In this document: one piece after another, positions 1-13,148 of the stretch
Layout: each line of letters opens with the position of its first letter
Position numbering within the stretch: position 1 is the first letter of the stretch
From: Owenia fusiformis
Lineage: Eukaryota; Annelida; Polychaeta; Sabellida; Oweniidae
Assembly (NCBI GenBank): GCA_903813345.2
Contig: CAIIXF020000009.1
Span: forward strand, 28,556,740-28,620,739
Direction of reading: 5' to 3'
DNA: 64,000 nt
Position numbers and translations under genes: made by a program
The notes under the pieces: generated by a model
Seen by the model: the letters and a program-made list of their open reading frames with translations, nothing else
Database searches by the model: none
Told to the model about the DNA's origin: nothing

Positions 1-21
1 TATTACAAAGAGCCTTGGCAT

Positions 22-272
22 CCTCTCTTTGTCAAATTACACAAGCAGGATCAGAAGAACTCTATATATTTTCAAATATAGAAAATTTTGTATGAACATT
101 ATTCATTATAATGAATAATATATAGAGCATCATGATTGCCTCTCTTTATCACATTACACTGTGCATGACTGACAGAATTCAAGCAGAATCAATACAACTC
201 CATATATTTCCAAATATAGAGGATTTTGTATGACATTATTCATAATATATGGATAATATATAGAGCATCATA
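22..272. repeat. Two direct repeats of about 117 bp
   Basis: Two imperfect tandem copies start at about 22 and 139. Each begins CCTCTCTTT, continues through an AT-rich part with an ATATATAG-like core, and ends near AGAGCATCAT. They lie in the annexin intron between repeat-4 exons. The rest of 273-1139 is AT-rich intron with short repeats around 500-580 (GTCAGTAATATATCC) and 1080-1125 (CACCTAATGTG). Confidence 0.7.
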
Positions 273-1139
273 ATGGCCACATCATGGTAAGGGCCCAATC
301 ACATGCAAGTAACACTACAACCATAAAGTAGATCAGAGAAATAGTGCAAACCTACACCTCATTTGCATCTTAATTATAATATACAAGTTCAGTAAAATCA
401 TATGCTGCTTTCAATCTTTTTGAGAGAAGAACAAATTCATTCAGTCTACTATATCTAGTATTCAAATGAAACTGACTCCCATGTCAGATATTAATACGCA
501 ATGGTCTAATATGGGCAGGCGTCAGTAATATATCCAAATATGGAAAGGTGTCAGTAATATATCCTAATATGGACAGCCAACGAGTGTTAGTAATATCCTC
601 TTGTAATCCCCTGAACAGTCATCCTGAAAGTACACAAAGTATATATATTTGTTGGTTTTGATGCAATACATGATCAAAGCATTCTCTTGCACTGTTGTTT
701 GTGATCAAATTAAAGTAATTTATAAAAATCTCAGATTTTTATTTATAATATATTAAATCTTTCCATAACGATATAAAATCATGTCTTACAAAAATGCACA
801 TTAAGAGTCCCATGATGTACCAAATAATCAATGGCTAATTTAATACTGATACGAGCATATCCATATAATAACTTAATAGCGTAGAATAACTTAAGTATCA
901 CCCAATACCAAAAGACATGAATATTCTCTGTATCATGCAAATTGTAAGCTGCAATAATTGGATATGACTTCACACATATCTATTATATGGATGATCATAT
1001 TCAATTGAATAGTTATGCATAAATATGATAACACCTGTTGGTCGCTCAATTATGTACCATCCTTAAGACCCCTAATGCAGCTAATGTGCACCTAATGTGC
1101 ACCTAATTAGCACCTAATCTGCATCCCTGATACACCTAC

Positions 1140-4100
1140 CTTTATAAACTGGTCTAGGGACTGATGGTATAGCTTCTGGAACTCTTGCTTTATCTGCACC
1201 ATGTCTACCTCAGAACGGGTAACAGTCACTCTTATAAGAGCCTGGTCATCTGTTCCCAAACCCTACAAGTAATATTTACATGTACTTACATGTATATATC
1301 AAAATCAATATCACATTAATAATGTAGATTGATATAGTCTTGATTGAATAAAATGACAGTGGATTGGATTGGGGGTGTATTGGGGGTTATTTTCCTTGTG
1401 AAAGGTTGTTTCTTTTGCTTGATGTGTTTTGTAACTTCCCCTTTTAACTCTTAGCAGCCTGCCATTGAGTGAACTTGCAAAGTGGCTTTCTTCTGGTGTC
1501 CCCTGATTAAACACCTCTTAAGGATAACAGTTGGGAAATGACGCAGTTAGTTTCCTTGGGGGGCAAGGGATAAATTATGGCTTCATTAGCGAAGAATTTT
1601 AATATTCAAATGAAAACATAACATTTAAAAAATTTTGGAGATGAGGAAAGGGGGTTCAAACAGAAATTAACTTCATTCTTCAATGTCTGTTGTTAATTAG
1701 ACACCATCCCTTAAACACATGCTATTGAAGAATGGCAGGCCACATGTGCAAATGAGAAATATTCCCGACTTCTTACCTTCATTGCTCTGTAGAGTTTAGT
1801 GGCAAAGTAGGCAGGCCCATTGCGGACACATCCAACTATAAACCAAATTGAAAGAAAAATAAATTATTACAATTTAGATAAAAATCAAATAAAAATGATA
1901 AATAACTAAACTAGTATGTCCACTTAAATCCAAGCAAAGTGACTATGACGCATCATATTTAATAATTCTAAAATCAGAAATATTTCAGCCACAAAATAGT
2001 AAGTAATTCTCACAAGAGTTAAATAAAAAAAACACTCAAATAATTTAAAATGAGCGTACATATTCAAACATATATCTTAACTTGTGCCAACTACTGATAT
2101 ACCTTATCCTCTTTAATTTGTAAGAATTAAACAAACCTATTGCAAGCATTCCATTTTCAATATCACCGGAGAATTCTCGCTTTACTGCCGTTTCTATAGG
2201 GTTCTTTGAGATTAGGGCATACTCGTCAAACACACATCTCAGCTGCTCAAAACTTTGAGAGCAGAGGATCATGTTGAAAACTGATTCATCTGTTCCCCAC
2301 CTAGCTTCACCCGCTTCATATAGGCGCTGAAAAGACATTTTCAATGGTCATTACGTAGGAATTTATTAATCAAATGTACCACATACAGCACTTGTAGCTG
2401 TTTTGAGGATTTTATTTTTGAATTGTATGGCTATTTTGGTACGAAGAGGAGGTTTTGTAAACAATGTATTTGGTTGCTGTGGCGACATGATTATTTGGTG
2501 GGTAATCATTTCCATCAAGTGTTTCCAATTCCACTTTCAGAAAAGGGAAAACTCATTAAAAATGTCTGTAAAAAGTTTGACAACCCTTATAGTATTTGCA
2601 ACCCCAGTAGCACAATCCCACATCAACATTAAAGTATCATCCAAAACTTACAGCACTCATTCACCAAGAAACTATATTGGTCGAGCCCATTGACTATGAT
2701 TATCAGGTATAGTCTGTATAATTGACTTACAGGGGGTGAGTAGCATTAATCATAATGGTATTAGGGGGAGGGGGACAACTGAATGAGAAAATAAAGAACG
2801 GATGGGGCTTTGTCAATGTTAATGTAAGTATACACACCTTAGCATCCTGCTTTGCTTTGTTCCTATCAACAGGTTGGTTCTCTTGTCTGCCTGCCTATAA
2901 TGGTAGAAAAGACAACATCTTTACTACATATACAACACACCTCATGTACATAGCCACAAGAAAAAACACAGAATATCATGTAATCAGCTTGTTTAATTTA
3001 ATATGGATTTCTTGGGGTCTGTGTTGGACTGCCATAAAATAGAAGTGAAATAAACAGGTTCATTCAATTCAAAATTTAAAAAAAACAATACAAATAAAAT
3101 GCTTATAGAAAGGAAACAATTGTACAAATGGAATAAAGATGTTAGCATAAATTAGTAGCAGAGATCTATTAATACATTATAATCTGAGACAAGTGTTAAG
3201 TCTTCTAAATTGTTAATGAAATGTTGTGCAAAAAAATATTATAAAAAAGGAAAAGACTCATACGGACTAAAAATTCCCTACAATGAATGATTCATAATTT
3301 CATATGTTCATGGAAGTGGTGATAAAATAAGGTTTTCTTCAAACTCAATATCAATTTGGTTCTAGAATGTTCAGAAGGTTTTCATTTTACAGAAATTGAC
3401 ACGAAATACAGCTATGTTAGTATTAAAACACAATATATCAAAAAGTGACACTGAACACTATCTAATTACTCACAGTCGACAATGCCACCAATAATCTTCT
3501 AAAGTGACCAGAAGTTTCACTGATTAGATCTTTTTCTAAATTTCTCCGAAATACTGAAAACATGAAAAATTTCTCAATTATTTTTCTGATTGCTAGGTGG
3601 AACTTAAGAATGAGTTTTGTGCATGCAAGTGAGTGAACTGTTGCTATGACAACACCGGTTTCATTTCCACAAAGCAGACATCAATGACAACACAGAATGA
3701 ACAGAAAGAGACATTCAGTTGCCATGACCACAGTGGTTGTTATAGCAACTGTTGTTGCTATGGCATTGTTACTCACAGCAGCCATAGAAATCATGAGACG
3801 TTTGAAGTGTCCAGAGTTCTCTGACATCAAATCTTTCTCCATTTCCCGACGGTAATCTGGAAAAAGAATATTACTTGCACAATACAGATCATGGGCAAAA
3901 GCCACACCAAACATCCATGCACCCAGTGCAATAGCAGCAATATAACCAGGTCTTATTGGTTCTCATACTGGAAATGTTTACGAAGTAGTACAAAGGAGGA
4001 ACAATGCAATAATGGAGCGTCTTTGATTCAATTTCTGGGTACGTTTCATGGTTGAAATTTTACAAATGGTACTGACATTGGCAAAAATGGGATTGCTACA

Positions 4101-7100
4101 GAAACAGCACCATATTACACTTATTTTCAGAAAATGTTGGTCTCTAAAAATGACCTAAATAATACTCTGCCAACCATATCAAATATACCCAAACAAACAC
4201 TTACCATGGACACACAATACATACATGTAGTTTAAAAAGATTTATGGATGAGTATTCCTGATATCACATTTACGGCCTCCTAGAGTTCCATGCATGAAGT
4301 CTTCAGTTCCCACCTTTCTATGCATGTTCCTTAAAAACGGAACCTCATTCTCACAACTTGAACATCAGTTCTTTAGTCATGGACCAGTAGAGAAATAAGT
4401 TGGAGAGAGAAGAACTGGTGGTTCACAACTAAAGAACTGATATTCGTGGATAGCGAGGTCTGAACTGAAGACTGCATGAGTGGAAGTCTAGAAGGCCTGA
4501 TTTAGAAATAGCAACTCAATAGAAATCCACAAACAACATACTAGTAAGTATAAAGTGCTGACAGTAGACTGGAACTAGTAAATTGATATTTAGCATTGGT
4601 TTTATAGGGATTTGAGTTGATATATGTTTTTGCCACAAGTCCTTTATGCTCTTTCATCCTCGACTCACTGTGGGCAAGTCCTGCAGCATTTGAAATGTCT
4701 TTTTATACCCTCTTCGTGTCCAATGAGTGGGAATATTTGTATGTACAGTAAAACCTGCCTGAGTGGAACACCTCTGATACCTCTAAAAAGTGCTAGGTGT
4801 TTCACTTAAATGGAGGTTCATTTAACATTAAGTCAGTGATTGGTCCTGGGACTCTGAAAAGTGTTCCACTAACAGAGGTGTTTCACATCAAGAGGTGTTC
4901 CACTTTACAGGTTTCCTTTTATATCATATTGAAATGATATCAAAATAAAAGTCTCAAATCTCAGAATAATTTAAAACATGCAATAAATATCTATCAATTT
5001 TGACACAAGATATTGTTTTGAATACACCTTTTATAATAGCTATGATGCAAATGGCATTGTATTTCTGCAAAATGTATTACGTCCATAACTAAAGCTTATA
5101 TTATCAAGATCCAATATATATCCTTAAATATTTCTCTTATTCTTTTCCCTGTGTCATCATAACATTAATATGATTAATATGAGAATCAGTCGTTCACTTA
5201 CGGACTTTATAGGATTGTTTTATTGCATTGATTTCTGCATTGCTTCTGGTACAAAGGATCTCAATTAGGACTTCCTCATCTGTTCCAATTCCCTACAAAT
5301 AAAATGAGTGAAAAAACCATATACTATGAACTTCAAATGATTTATAATTTTTTACAAGGTTAAGTATTATACCAATATTGAATTCATGTAAATACAATGA
5401 GATGTTTCAGTGTTTTAGAAACAATTTACTTGGTGGAAAATTGCCAGATGATTTCGAAGATGTTATTGTGAAAATGATATTAGGAACTTACAGGCTATTT
5501 ATTTTTCAACATATTTATGTATATATCCATTCATCTTTAAGATGGTGAATAAAATAAAACAGCATAATATAATACATTGTAATGTGGAGGGCCTAGGTCG
5601 AAATTATAACTGGCTCTTTATCACGAAATTAGACATTATACACTTATATAGGTACGTTTTATAAAAAAAGGATTGATCAGATTTTCTCCCTTTACCTTCA
5701 TAGCACGTCTAAGTTCAGAAGCATCATAATCATCTCTCGGCATCATCATCCCAAGGATAACATCCTCCAGTTTACCCCCAAGCTCACTCTTCAACTCTTT
5801 AATCAAGTCCTACAAAAAAAACCAAACAAGATTCTCATTTGGAAAATCTACATGTACATTCATTATTATGGATGCAGTTATAGGGAGTCACAAAATTGTC
5901 AACAAATAAACAAACTATTATATAATAAACCTAGTACATGTATTACATTTTTTTTCTCTATCGTTAATCATGAGTTTAAATCATAATTGTTGAATAATAT
6001 TTATGTTGAAGTTTTTGTTGTTTGACTCACTGACATTTTTGCAGAATTTGCAAACTTTTGCATTAATGTAACGTTGACTGTTCAAAAGTTGAATTCTGTG
6101 CATCTTTCCCATCTCCATGAAACTTTAATATGTGAATATGTCTCCTTTATATATTTCAAGATTCCAGAGTCACTACATTATCATACATTGTCTGGGAGAG
6201 TAATGAGACCTCAACAAGTGATAACACACAGAGACAGAAAGAGTGCAGCTAGCACAGATCAGAGGCTATTTGGTGACATAGAAGGACCACAAGGATATAA
6301 CACTTAACAGCACTTAAGTACATGCTGTTGAAAATGTTAAAGAATCATCAAACAGAGGTTCATGTCAAAGGGAGGGGAACAAAAATTGACATAGAACCTA
6401 GCAAGGAAAAGAAAACATCTAAGTAAACACCAGTCCTGAACAATATATTTTTGTAAAACACAATTCTCACTTATTATCAATTCATGACAATAACGACAAT
6501 AAATCAGATCACCTACCTTTCCATACATTGTCTTGAAAAGTAGTGAGATCTCTTGTCTTTGTTTGTTACTTCTGTGGCCCAGAATATCAATGACAGCCTT
6601 CTCATCAGTTCCTATACCTTTCATGGCTTTACGTAGGATCTTTGCATCATTTTCTGCGCTAAATGGACTGGCTGCCTTAACAGTGCCCTGTGTCTGAAAA
6701 TATTTACCATAACAGGCATTTTGAGAATTTTTATCAATAAATGTAAAAGAGCTATCATGAAATTCAATTTTAACATTAATGCTAGTGTTAATAAATCATT
6801 GAGTTTCCCATTTTCTCTATCTCGACATAATAATGAGGGCCATACATTGTTTGTTTAATTTTAATTTTCTGTTTTTATATTTTTATAAACATAAACTCAA
6901 GACTCTTGCCTCAGGTGATATTGACCTCAATGTATAAATCAATGTTAGGTTTGTTGTTTTCACTATATTGGCAGTACATGTATTAAGTTGACAAAATAAA
7001 CTGAAAAGTGAAAAATATATGCATGACTGTAATTAAACTATAGGTATGAATTGTGTGTATTTCTTAAGTGTTATTAATGGAGGCTGCTGGAAAACAGCTC

Positions 7101-10100
7101 ATTGAATAGCTTACATGAAAACTAATATTAAAATTCAAAATGAAAACTCAATATTAGCCATAATTTAACATGTATTTACCTCCATAATGTGAAATTCTTT
7201 TGCTGACAAATTCAAATATCCAGTGTTCCTCAATCCAATCAAACAACTGTTGAATGCTTGATAAAGTATAATTTCTGATTCCTATTCTAATTTGATTTTA
7301 TGTATTTGCAATCTTTATGATGTCTTCAATGCTGATACACTAACATGGAGTAAACAACTTAGGTCTAATGCAAATATACTTTTCTTCAGTTTTACATTCG
7401 TTTTAATGATGACGAATTAGCTCAACATGTAACCCTTTAAGTGGTATATAATCTAAAACAAAATATCACATGTCATATGATGTTTAAACATCTGAAATTT
7501 GATGCATAATTTCCTTGAACTTATTATTCTTCACTATTAAAATCCTCAATGCACTTAATTGGATTCAAAGGTCAAACTATAAACAAGTATTCATGAGTCA
7601 TCTAAAATTCATAAATAAAAGCTACAGTCTTTCTATTCCCTTTCTCTATTTTACTTGAAATATGTAGCTGTTTGCTGAATGAAAGATGTATATATCCTTT
7701 ATAAAAGTTCCAGTGGTGAATTTGTTGAACAATTTCTAGACCGTAAATTGCTTGGTCTATTTCATTCAACTCATAATAATCTCTACTGAATCTCATAAAT
7801 ATATTACTTTTGTTCTAAATACCAAAATCGATAGATGTTTAATAATCTGTCCAACATGTTTTTCTCAACATTCATAAATGTTTATGACCTTAGAAATATG
7901 TGCATATGGCTGAATAGAGTAAAGTGCAGTGTGACATTGAAATTAAATAGGCATAAATCAAAATCTAAACTTTGAAATGACAGCAAAAGGTTCCTTTAAC
8001 CATTAATAAATGGCTAACTGACTAACTAAGGTAGCATTGGTATAAAGGAGTGTAATGAATTATAATACCAGTAAATGACTACTAAAAAAGAGTCATGGAC
8101 TACAGTAAAACCTCTATATCCGAACACCTCTCTAATCTGAACACCTCTTGATGTGAACACTTTTTAGTCCCACTATTCAAACTGCCATAGATTTCCAGGC
8201 CGTCCAATTGTCCCACAATTTCAATATTGTCACGCATTTGCTGAAAAAATTGAAGTCACGCCCATTTTTTGCCGTGAAAGAATATGTCACGCAAATATGC
8301 ATTTTTTCTGATTATTGAATAATCATAAGAATTATATGTCACCGAATTTTCTTGTTCCCTGAAGGTAGATGTTAAGTCACTCATTTTAGGTGTTCCCAGG
8401 TTGACAGGCCTGGATTTCCATGTTGAAAAAAAAACTTGAAATGTGGCCTCTTATCAATCTGAACACCTTTGGCTGGTCCTTGTGATAGATTAGAAAGTTT
8501 TATACTGTAGTTTCTAGGGTAATTACTAGGGACCAAGGTACAGCACCTCATTCTGATTTACTTCTACTCTATTTTGCTTTCCTGAAAGCCTGCCTCATAT
8601 TAGAAAAACTAGATTTGCCCAAAAAACATAATTTTGTATGTTTCTTTCAAAACTTTTTGTGATTGACCATTGGTGCCCCAAAAAGGTTCAAGTAGGTAAT
8701 ACATACCTTAACTTTTTGAGTTCCACCTATATTCATGTTCTTCATACCAGCAACAACACCTCCTGTCCCCCCTGGGTAACCGGGTCCTTTACTTCCAGGA
8801 GCTCCATACCCTCCTGCCTGTGGGGCTGTTGGGGCAGGAGCTGAGGGATATCCTGGAGTTGGAGTGTTGTAATTTGCCGCAGGGGGAACCCCACCTGCTC
8901 CATACCCAGGCTGGCTGGGGTATCCAGGTTGTGCAGGTGCAGGGGCTGGGTATCCAGGTTGTGAGGCAGCTGGAGTGGGGTATCCGGGTTGTGCTGGGGC
9001 AGGTGCTGGATATCCGGGTTGTGCACATCCCGGAGTGGGGTATCCAGGTTGTGCTGGGGCAGGCGCTGGGTATCCTGGTTGTGAGGCACTGGGTGCAGGA
9101 TATCCAGGTTGTGCTGGAGCAGGATATCCAGGCTGACCTCCTGCTGGTGGGTATCCGGGTTGTCCCACTGGAGGGTAACCTGCCCCACCCCCGGGATAGG
9201 GAGCAGACCCTGGACCACCTACTCCCTGAAATAGATAATTTTAAATAGAACTAGAAAACCAAATCATAATTCATGGTTGATTTTAACCAATTCATGCTTT
9301 TGTGTGATTTTTTGTATATCTTTTACCTAAAGACATTTATTATTGGATTTAGAGCATACTTGCAGCAACCCTTACCTCAAAGCCTAATCCTCCTCCCCCA
9401 GGTTGGGCTGGGTAAGGTAGACCACCACCTCCACTTGGATAGGGGGCACCACCATATCCCCCTGCCCCTGCAGATTCTGGGGTCGGCATAGAAACTCCTC
9501 CCTGTTCATAAAAATATTGCAATAAGGTTGTTTTGAAATGATTTTATAGAAAAAATATCATGGGTTATTATGGTAGGACAATATACAGAAAATATATAAT
9601 TTTGAATTAAAGGAATTCTAGGCGATAAAAACAAAACAACAAAATATTGCTTCTGGGACAAGATCAAACAACTTTTACATATTCTTTACCCTACCTATTT
9701 TGTAATTTAACAATCAGCACTAGTATACCACAGGAAGTTGTATTAAGTCCTTTTTTGGCCCTAACGGAGCCTTTTGCCCTTCCCCACTCTCACAACAGAT
9801 GAATATATGTTCTGAGAGTGGGGAAGGGCAAAAAGCTCTGTTAGGCCCAAAAAGGACTTGATACAATTTCCTGTGAAGTATACATACCATATTTCAGCAG
9901 TTATCAAAAAAATTCATAAAAGATTTTTTGATCGATACAATCATGGATTATAAAACAGGAAGTGTTTTCTCTGAGGTCCGTGTGGAATATTTTAATTATT
10001 TCAAATTTTGCAGTTGATTCGATTTTAAATACTTCTTAATGATCGACAATGCTTCCAATGATTTCTATTTGTAATGTTTTGACTTCACCAGTTCATAAAA

Positions 10101-10611
10101 ACAACATTATCACCATTTCACTCAACTTGAAAATTCACTTCCAGTCTGTCGTAATGCAGATGAGCTGAAAATTGTTGTGAACCCCTCAGTCTAAATATGG
10201 CTTTTCAAGGTTCTTGACAGACGACTTTGAATGGCATGCATGCATAGTTCGAAAATAGAATCATCATAGAAGGTTTTAAACCATGAAATTGACTCTAAGG
10301 CCTGATAAAAAAATGTTTGACCATTTTGTCAGCTCTATGTTACAATATGCCTTTAAGTACACATAAAGAATGTAGTAAAAAGAAAATCATGGATTACAAT
10401 AGTAGTAGACAAATTAAGATCGAATTCAGAGGGACCACCCTAAAACAAGGATAATGGACAAATGTAAGATACCATTGTATGGGACTTTATGATTGTATTA
10501 ACATACCTGAGCAGGGTACCCCCCTGGTTGAGGGTAACCAGGCTGCTGGGCCCCGGGGTAGCCACCTTGGGGAGGGTAGGGTTGACCTCCTCCATATGGA
10601 TTATAGCTCAT
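1140..10611 (-). CDS. Annexin A7/A11-like gene (partial, last exon off-window)
   Basis: Coding exons, 5' to 3' on the minus strand: 10507-10611, 9376-9501, 8707-9225, 6517-6693, 5696-5809, 5202-5292, then 3777-3856 or 3474-3553 (alternatives), 2838-2894, 2137-2326, 1777-1835, 1140-1262. All junctions are GT-AG and phases agree, giving 547 aa before the missing final exon. Residues 1-250 are Pro/Gly/Tyr-rich; the rest is the annexin core. Repeats 1, 2 and 4 show the calcium-loop signatures [15 protein letters not shown] and KGLGTDD; repeat 3 has RWGTDES, as usual for repeat 3. Annexins bind acidic phospholipid membranes in a calcium-dependent way; A7 and A11 also have self-associating N-terminal regions (family knowledge). 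The initiator ATG (10609-10611) directly follows an acceptor AG, so a non-coding 5' exon probably lies upstream. The expected terminal exon with the end of repeat 4 was not found in 1-1139. Orthology to A7 versus A11 is not resolved. Confidence 0.93.
3474..3553 (-). other. Annexin alternative exon 7b
   Basis: This 80-nt exon has the same entry and exit phases as 7a, acceptor ATGTTTTCAG and donor GTGAGT. It encodes an equivalent segment with core [12 protein letters not shown]. By eye it shares 14 of 26 complete codons' residues with 7a, with conservative changes elsewhere and no stop. Joining 7a to 7b would add 160 nt and shift the frame, so one mRNA can use only one of them. Confidence 0.85.
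3777..3856 (-). other. Annexin alternative exon 7a
   Basis: This 80-nt exon is entered in phase 1 and left in phase 0. It encodes the second half of annexin repeat 2, including the [12 protein letters not shown] core; the Glu before Asn-Ser-Gly aligns with the acidic calcium cap residue of other annexins (inference from the family pattern). The acceptor is TTTTTCCAG and the donor GTGAGT. It lies 220 nt upstream of a second version (7b) with the same length and phases. Confidence 0.88.
4745..4915. mobile_element. MITE with TACAGTAAAACCTG-type ends
   Basis: The left end reads ACAGTAAAACCTGCC followed by GTGGAACACCTC; the right end reads GTGTTCCACTTTACAGG, an imperfect inverted repeat. The interior repeats GGTGTTTCAC and TTCCAC motifs. 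Related sequence occurs at 36717-36880, 8103-8515 and 18245-18672. It has no coding capacity and lies in an annexin intron. Confidence 0.6.
8103..8515. mobile_element. MITE of the CAGTAAAACCT family
   Basis: The left end is TACAGTAAAACCTCTATA followed by several GAACACCTC motifs; the right end carries GAACACC and ATACTGTA. The arrangement matches the element at 18245-18672, and it is non-coding. The middle (8160-8400) has a segment rich in GTCACGC motifs that may be a separate insertion. It lies in the annexin intron between exons 3 and 4. Confidence 0.5.
8707..9225 (-). other. Annexin exon 3: Gly-Tyr-Pro repeat region
   Basis: This single 519-nt, phase-0 exon (173 codons) encodes most of the low-complexity N-terminal region. 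The motif QPGYP with small spacers of Ala, Pro and Ser recurs about ten times, followed by a Gly/Pro/Ala stretch. At DNA level the repeats show as a GC-rich imperfect minisatellite, so long open frames in other phases here are shadows. Such regions in annexins A7 and A11 drive self-association (family knowledge). The two upstream exons (10507-10611 and 9376-9501) have the same composition. Confidence 0.9.
9729..9875. mobile_element. Foldback (hairpin) element, arms about 68 bp
   Basis: A near-perfect inverted repeat: the left arm starts CACAGGAAGTTGTATTAAG and the right arm ends with its complement, TACAATTTCCTGTG. Arms include the GC-rich block GCCCTTCCCCACTCTCA and its complement. The loop is only about 12 nt. 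It lies in annexin intron 2 and looks like a short foldback MITE. Confidence 0.75.
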
Positions 10612-11641
10612 CTATAAGACAAGATGAAATAACATAAATTTCAGTGATCTCCCTCGATCTCCCAAAGACAATTGCATTTACTGAGTGTATGAGCCAAAAA
10701 GTGAAGAAGCAGCCCAGATAGTTCACTGCAAATAAACCTAGACAGGGATCCTCCATGCACTTGGGGTTTCTTTTTCAAGATTTGAAATGGCAAGACCTTA
10801 ATTTACGGATCTTGTATGGCAATGCCCTCATGAAATATTTGACTATAGTATTTGACAAATTGACAATAGTAGATTTTTCGCGATCTCTGGTATGAGAAAG
10901 CTGGTGAATGATATGCTACACTGTACCAAATTCACATCCAGAATTTGAGCTTTAGATCTGCCTCCATCTCAATTTTTAATTCAATTCACTATATCCAGTT
11001 ATAAAAATGAGCTCTCTTCCAATATTTTGATGCTAGGTATTTTATTGGTTCCATATTTATACTGTTATTTGAACATTTAATATGGTTTTGGGGAGATATT
11101 TGTGTACTTTCCAAATTATAATGTATGAATTGGTTGGTTGGTATTGAATCATAAGTACTGATTTGTCAGTTTGCACAGAATAAAATGAGTCCCTCCTTGT
11201 ACTACAAGTGGACATGTATCAAAATAAGATTTTTGAAGCCATCCCATCATTATGTAACGGATTTAGATCTTAGTATGTATAATTTCTAACTTATATTATT
11301 TACATAATGGCTGAAGGTCTTCATATTGTGGTCAAGCTGTATTGTCATTTTCAACAAATCTATTAGCATTTAGTCTTATAGTACTATTAGTTATGGTTTA
11401 TATTGAGGCTGGTGGCTGTTTTATAGGACACCTCCATTGTATTTTTCAATCTCACAACTCAGTATGGTCATGTTCAGTCCACTTGAGTTTTGAGTTAAAT
11501 GTACTTTTCTATACGGTATATTATTTTAACACATCAGGAACTGTCTTTTATTCTTGGTACAAATTCAAAGTTCAGGAGAAGTCCTACATGAATGACATTG
11601 CCTACCCATTCTCTATATTCCCTGACTATCCAGAGAAAAGG

Positions 11642-13148
11642 TAGGCGTGGAGACCCTATCTGTTGCAAGACTTATGCCTGGCACAACCGTCACCATGTTA
11701 TTAAGTGTTTTAAGTTTCGCAAGGATCCTGCCATGACTGTGGTAGTGTTATCATGATAGCCTGGTATAACCGTGACAATGCTATATTAAATTGCATGGCC
11801 TGTCATGACCGTGGTAATGTTAAAGCCTGATATGACCGTCACAGTGCTATACTATATTGCAAGGCCTGACATGACCGTGGTAATATTAAAGCCTGATATG
11901 ACCGTGACAATGGTTGCAAGGCCTGTCATGACCGTGGTAATGTTAAAGCCTGATATGACCGTGACAATGGTTGCAAGGCCTGTCATGACTGTGGTAATGT
12001 TAAAGCACCATATGACCGTGACAATGGTTATATTATTTGAAAAATCAACTTTTTTGACCTTTCAAAAGGTCATCGAAGGTCAAGTAATGGTGTAAAGGTC
12101 AAATCCTAAAACTAATGTCAGATTTGAACTCCTGGCAACTTGTAGATGATTTTAATAAATAATTTGGTCAAATTGAAGCAAGTTGAAAAATAACTTATTT
12201 TTAATGTTTTTTGACGTCAAATATCTCAAAAACGGTAAAAATTTGATGCTGACATATATTGAGCAATATGTAGGGAATGCTTAAATCTAGTAATGATGTA
12301 ATTCATTGCAAGAAATGATCAAGTATAAGGCAAACTTTGAGAAACTTGTCAATCACAAAACATGCCATTGACTTTATACATGAGAAAGTTTCCTGAAAAT
12401 GAGTAAGTCCTACTTTTTGTCAAATTTTATAAGAGTAAACAACAAAAACTGTAATTCCAAGAGCTTTGAAATCTTCAGACATAAGTTTCATATACAGCAA
12501 CTACTTCAAGTTTTTTGAAAGTTCTACTACAACAAAGTATCTAGTATTTACAGAAAATTTGATTTAACAGTTTTAATTTGTGCGGCGATTGTTGATGGAC
12601 GGATGGACCAACGGATGGACAGACAAACAGACGGACCAACAGACAGACGCCTGGTCGATCCCATAGGCTCACTGTGTGAGCCAAAAACACTTCATAACAT
12701 GGCGAGGGTTGTACCTAGACTATATCCTCTAGTCTGAAATTTTTTTGAAATTTGGAATGAAAATATTCAGACTATAGCCCACATATGTTAAAATTTGGGA
12801 TTGAAAATTATTTGTTTACATAGGAAGTGCCATTCAAAATGGCCGACTGGGTAAATTAATTTGCATATTTGTTACTTCCCCTAGCTTTATTTCCATTTGA
12901 CAATATGCTGAGTTACTTTTTATAGCATTTTATTGTACCTTACTACTAAATTGAATCGTATAATGCTTATTTTTGGGAAGTGAAGTTTCCTAAAATTGAT
13001 AATAGTTTGCAGGAAATTTCCTGTTTTTTCCCACAGGAGGGACATAATGCTCAATAGACTGAATTCTCAGGAAATTCAGTCTATTGGATATAGACTAGGG
13101 TTGTACCAGGCATAAGTCTTGCAATGGACAGCATGTGTGGGCGTGGCA
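11642..13148. mobile_element. Composite element with inverted ends
   Basis: The left end contains GTTGCAAGACTTATGCCTGG and the right end its complement (CCAGGCATAAGTCTTGCAA), each with a GGCGTGG outer block. Inside are a minisatellite (about 11790-12035), a GACGGACC-type tetranucleotide tract (about 12595-12650) and AGGCTCACTGTGTGAGCC (12665-12682). The 12085-12280 part recurs almost unchanged at 16040-16235. No transposase reading frame is visible, so it may be a non-autonomous DNA transposon or two overlapping repeats. Confidence 0.5.
11790..12035. repeat. Minisatellite, unit about 57 bp
   Basis: Roughly four units alternate CATGACCGTGGTAATGTTAAAG with GATATGACCGTGACAATGGTT motifs. The open frame across it is a by-product of the repeats. 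Confidence 0.75.

Noticed and set aside
1-1139. Terminal annexin exon
   Set aside because: No reading frame with the expected end of repeat 4 was found; it is assumed to be beyond the left edge.
6074-6307. Short open frame on the plus strand in an annexin intron
   Set aside because: No homology. Part of it (about 6180-6220) resembles TGTCTTGAAAAGTAGTGAGATCT-type sequence of the neighbouring exon only weakly, so it was not called an exon copy.
7163-7186. Possible mini-exon in the annexin intron with AG and GT edges
   Set aside because: Length of about 23 nt would break the phase-0 join between exons 3 and 4.
8742-9248. Long open frames in other phases over the GYP region (both strands)
   Set aside because: Shadows of the repetitive annexin exon 3, whose phase is fixed by flanking exons.
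11805-12095. Open frame with M-T-V-V-M-L-K-P-D repeats
   Set aside because: By-product of the 57-bp minisatellite; no start context or homology.
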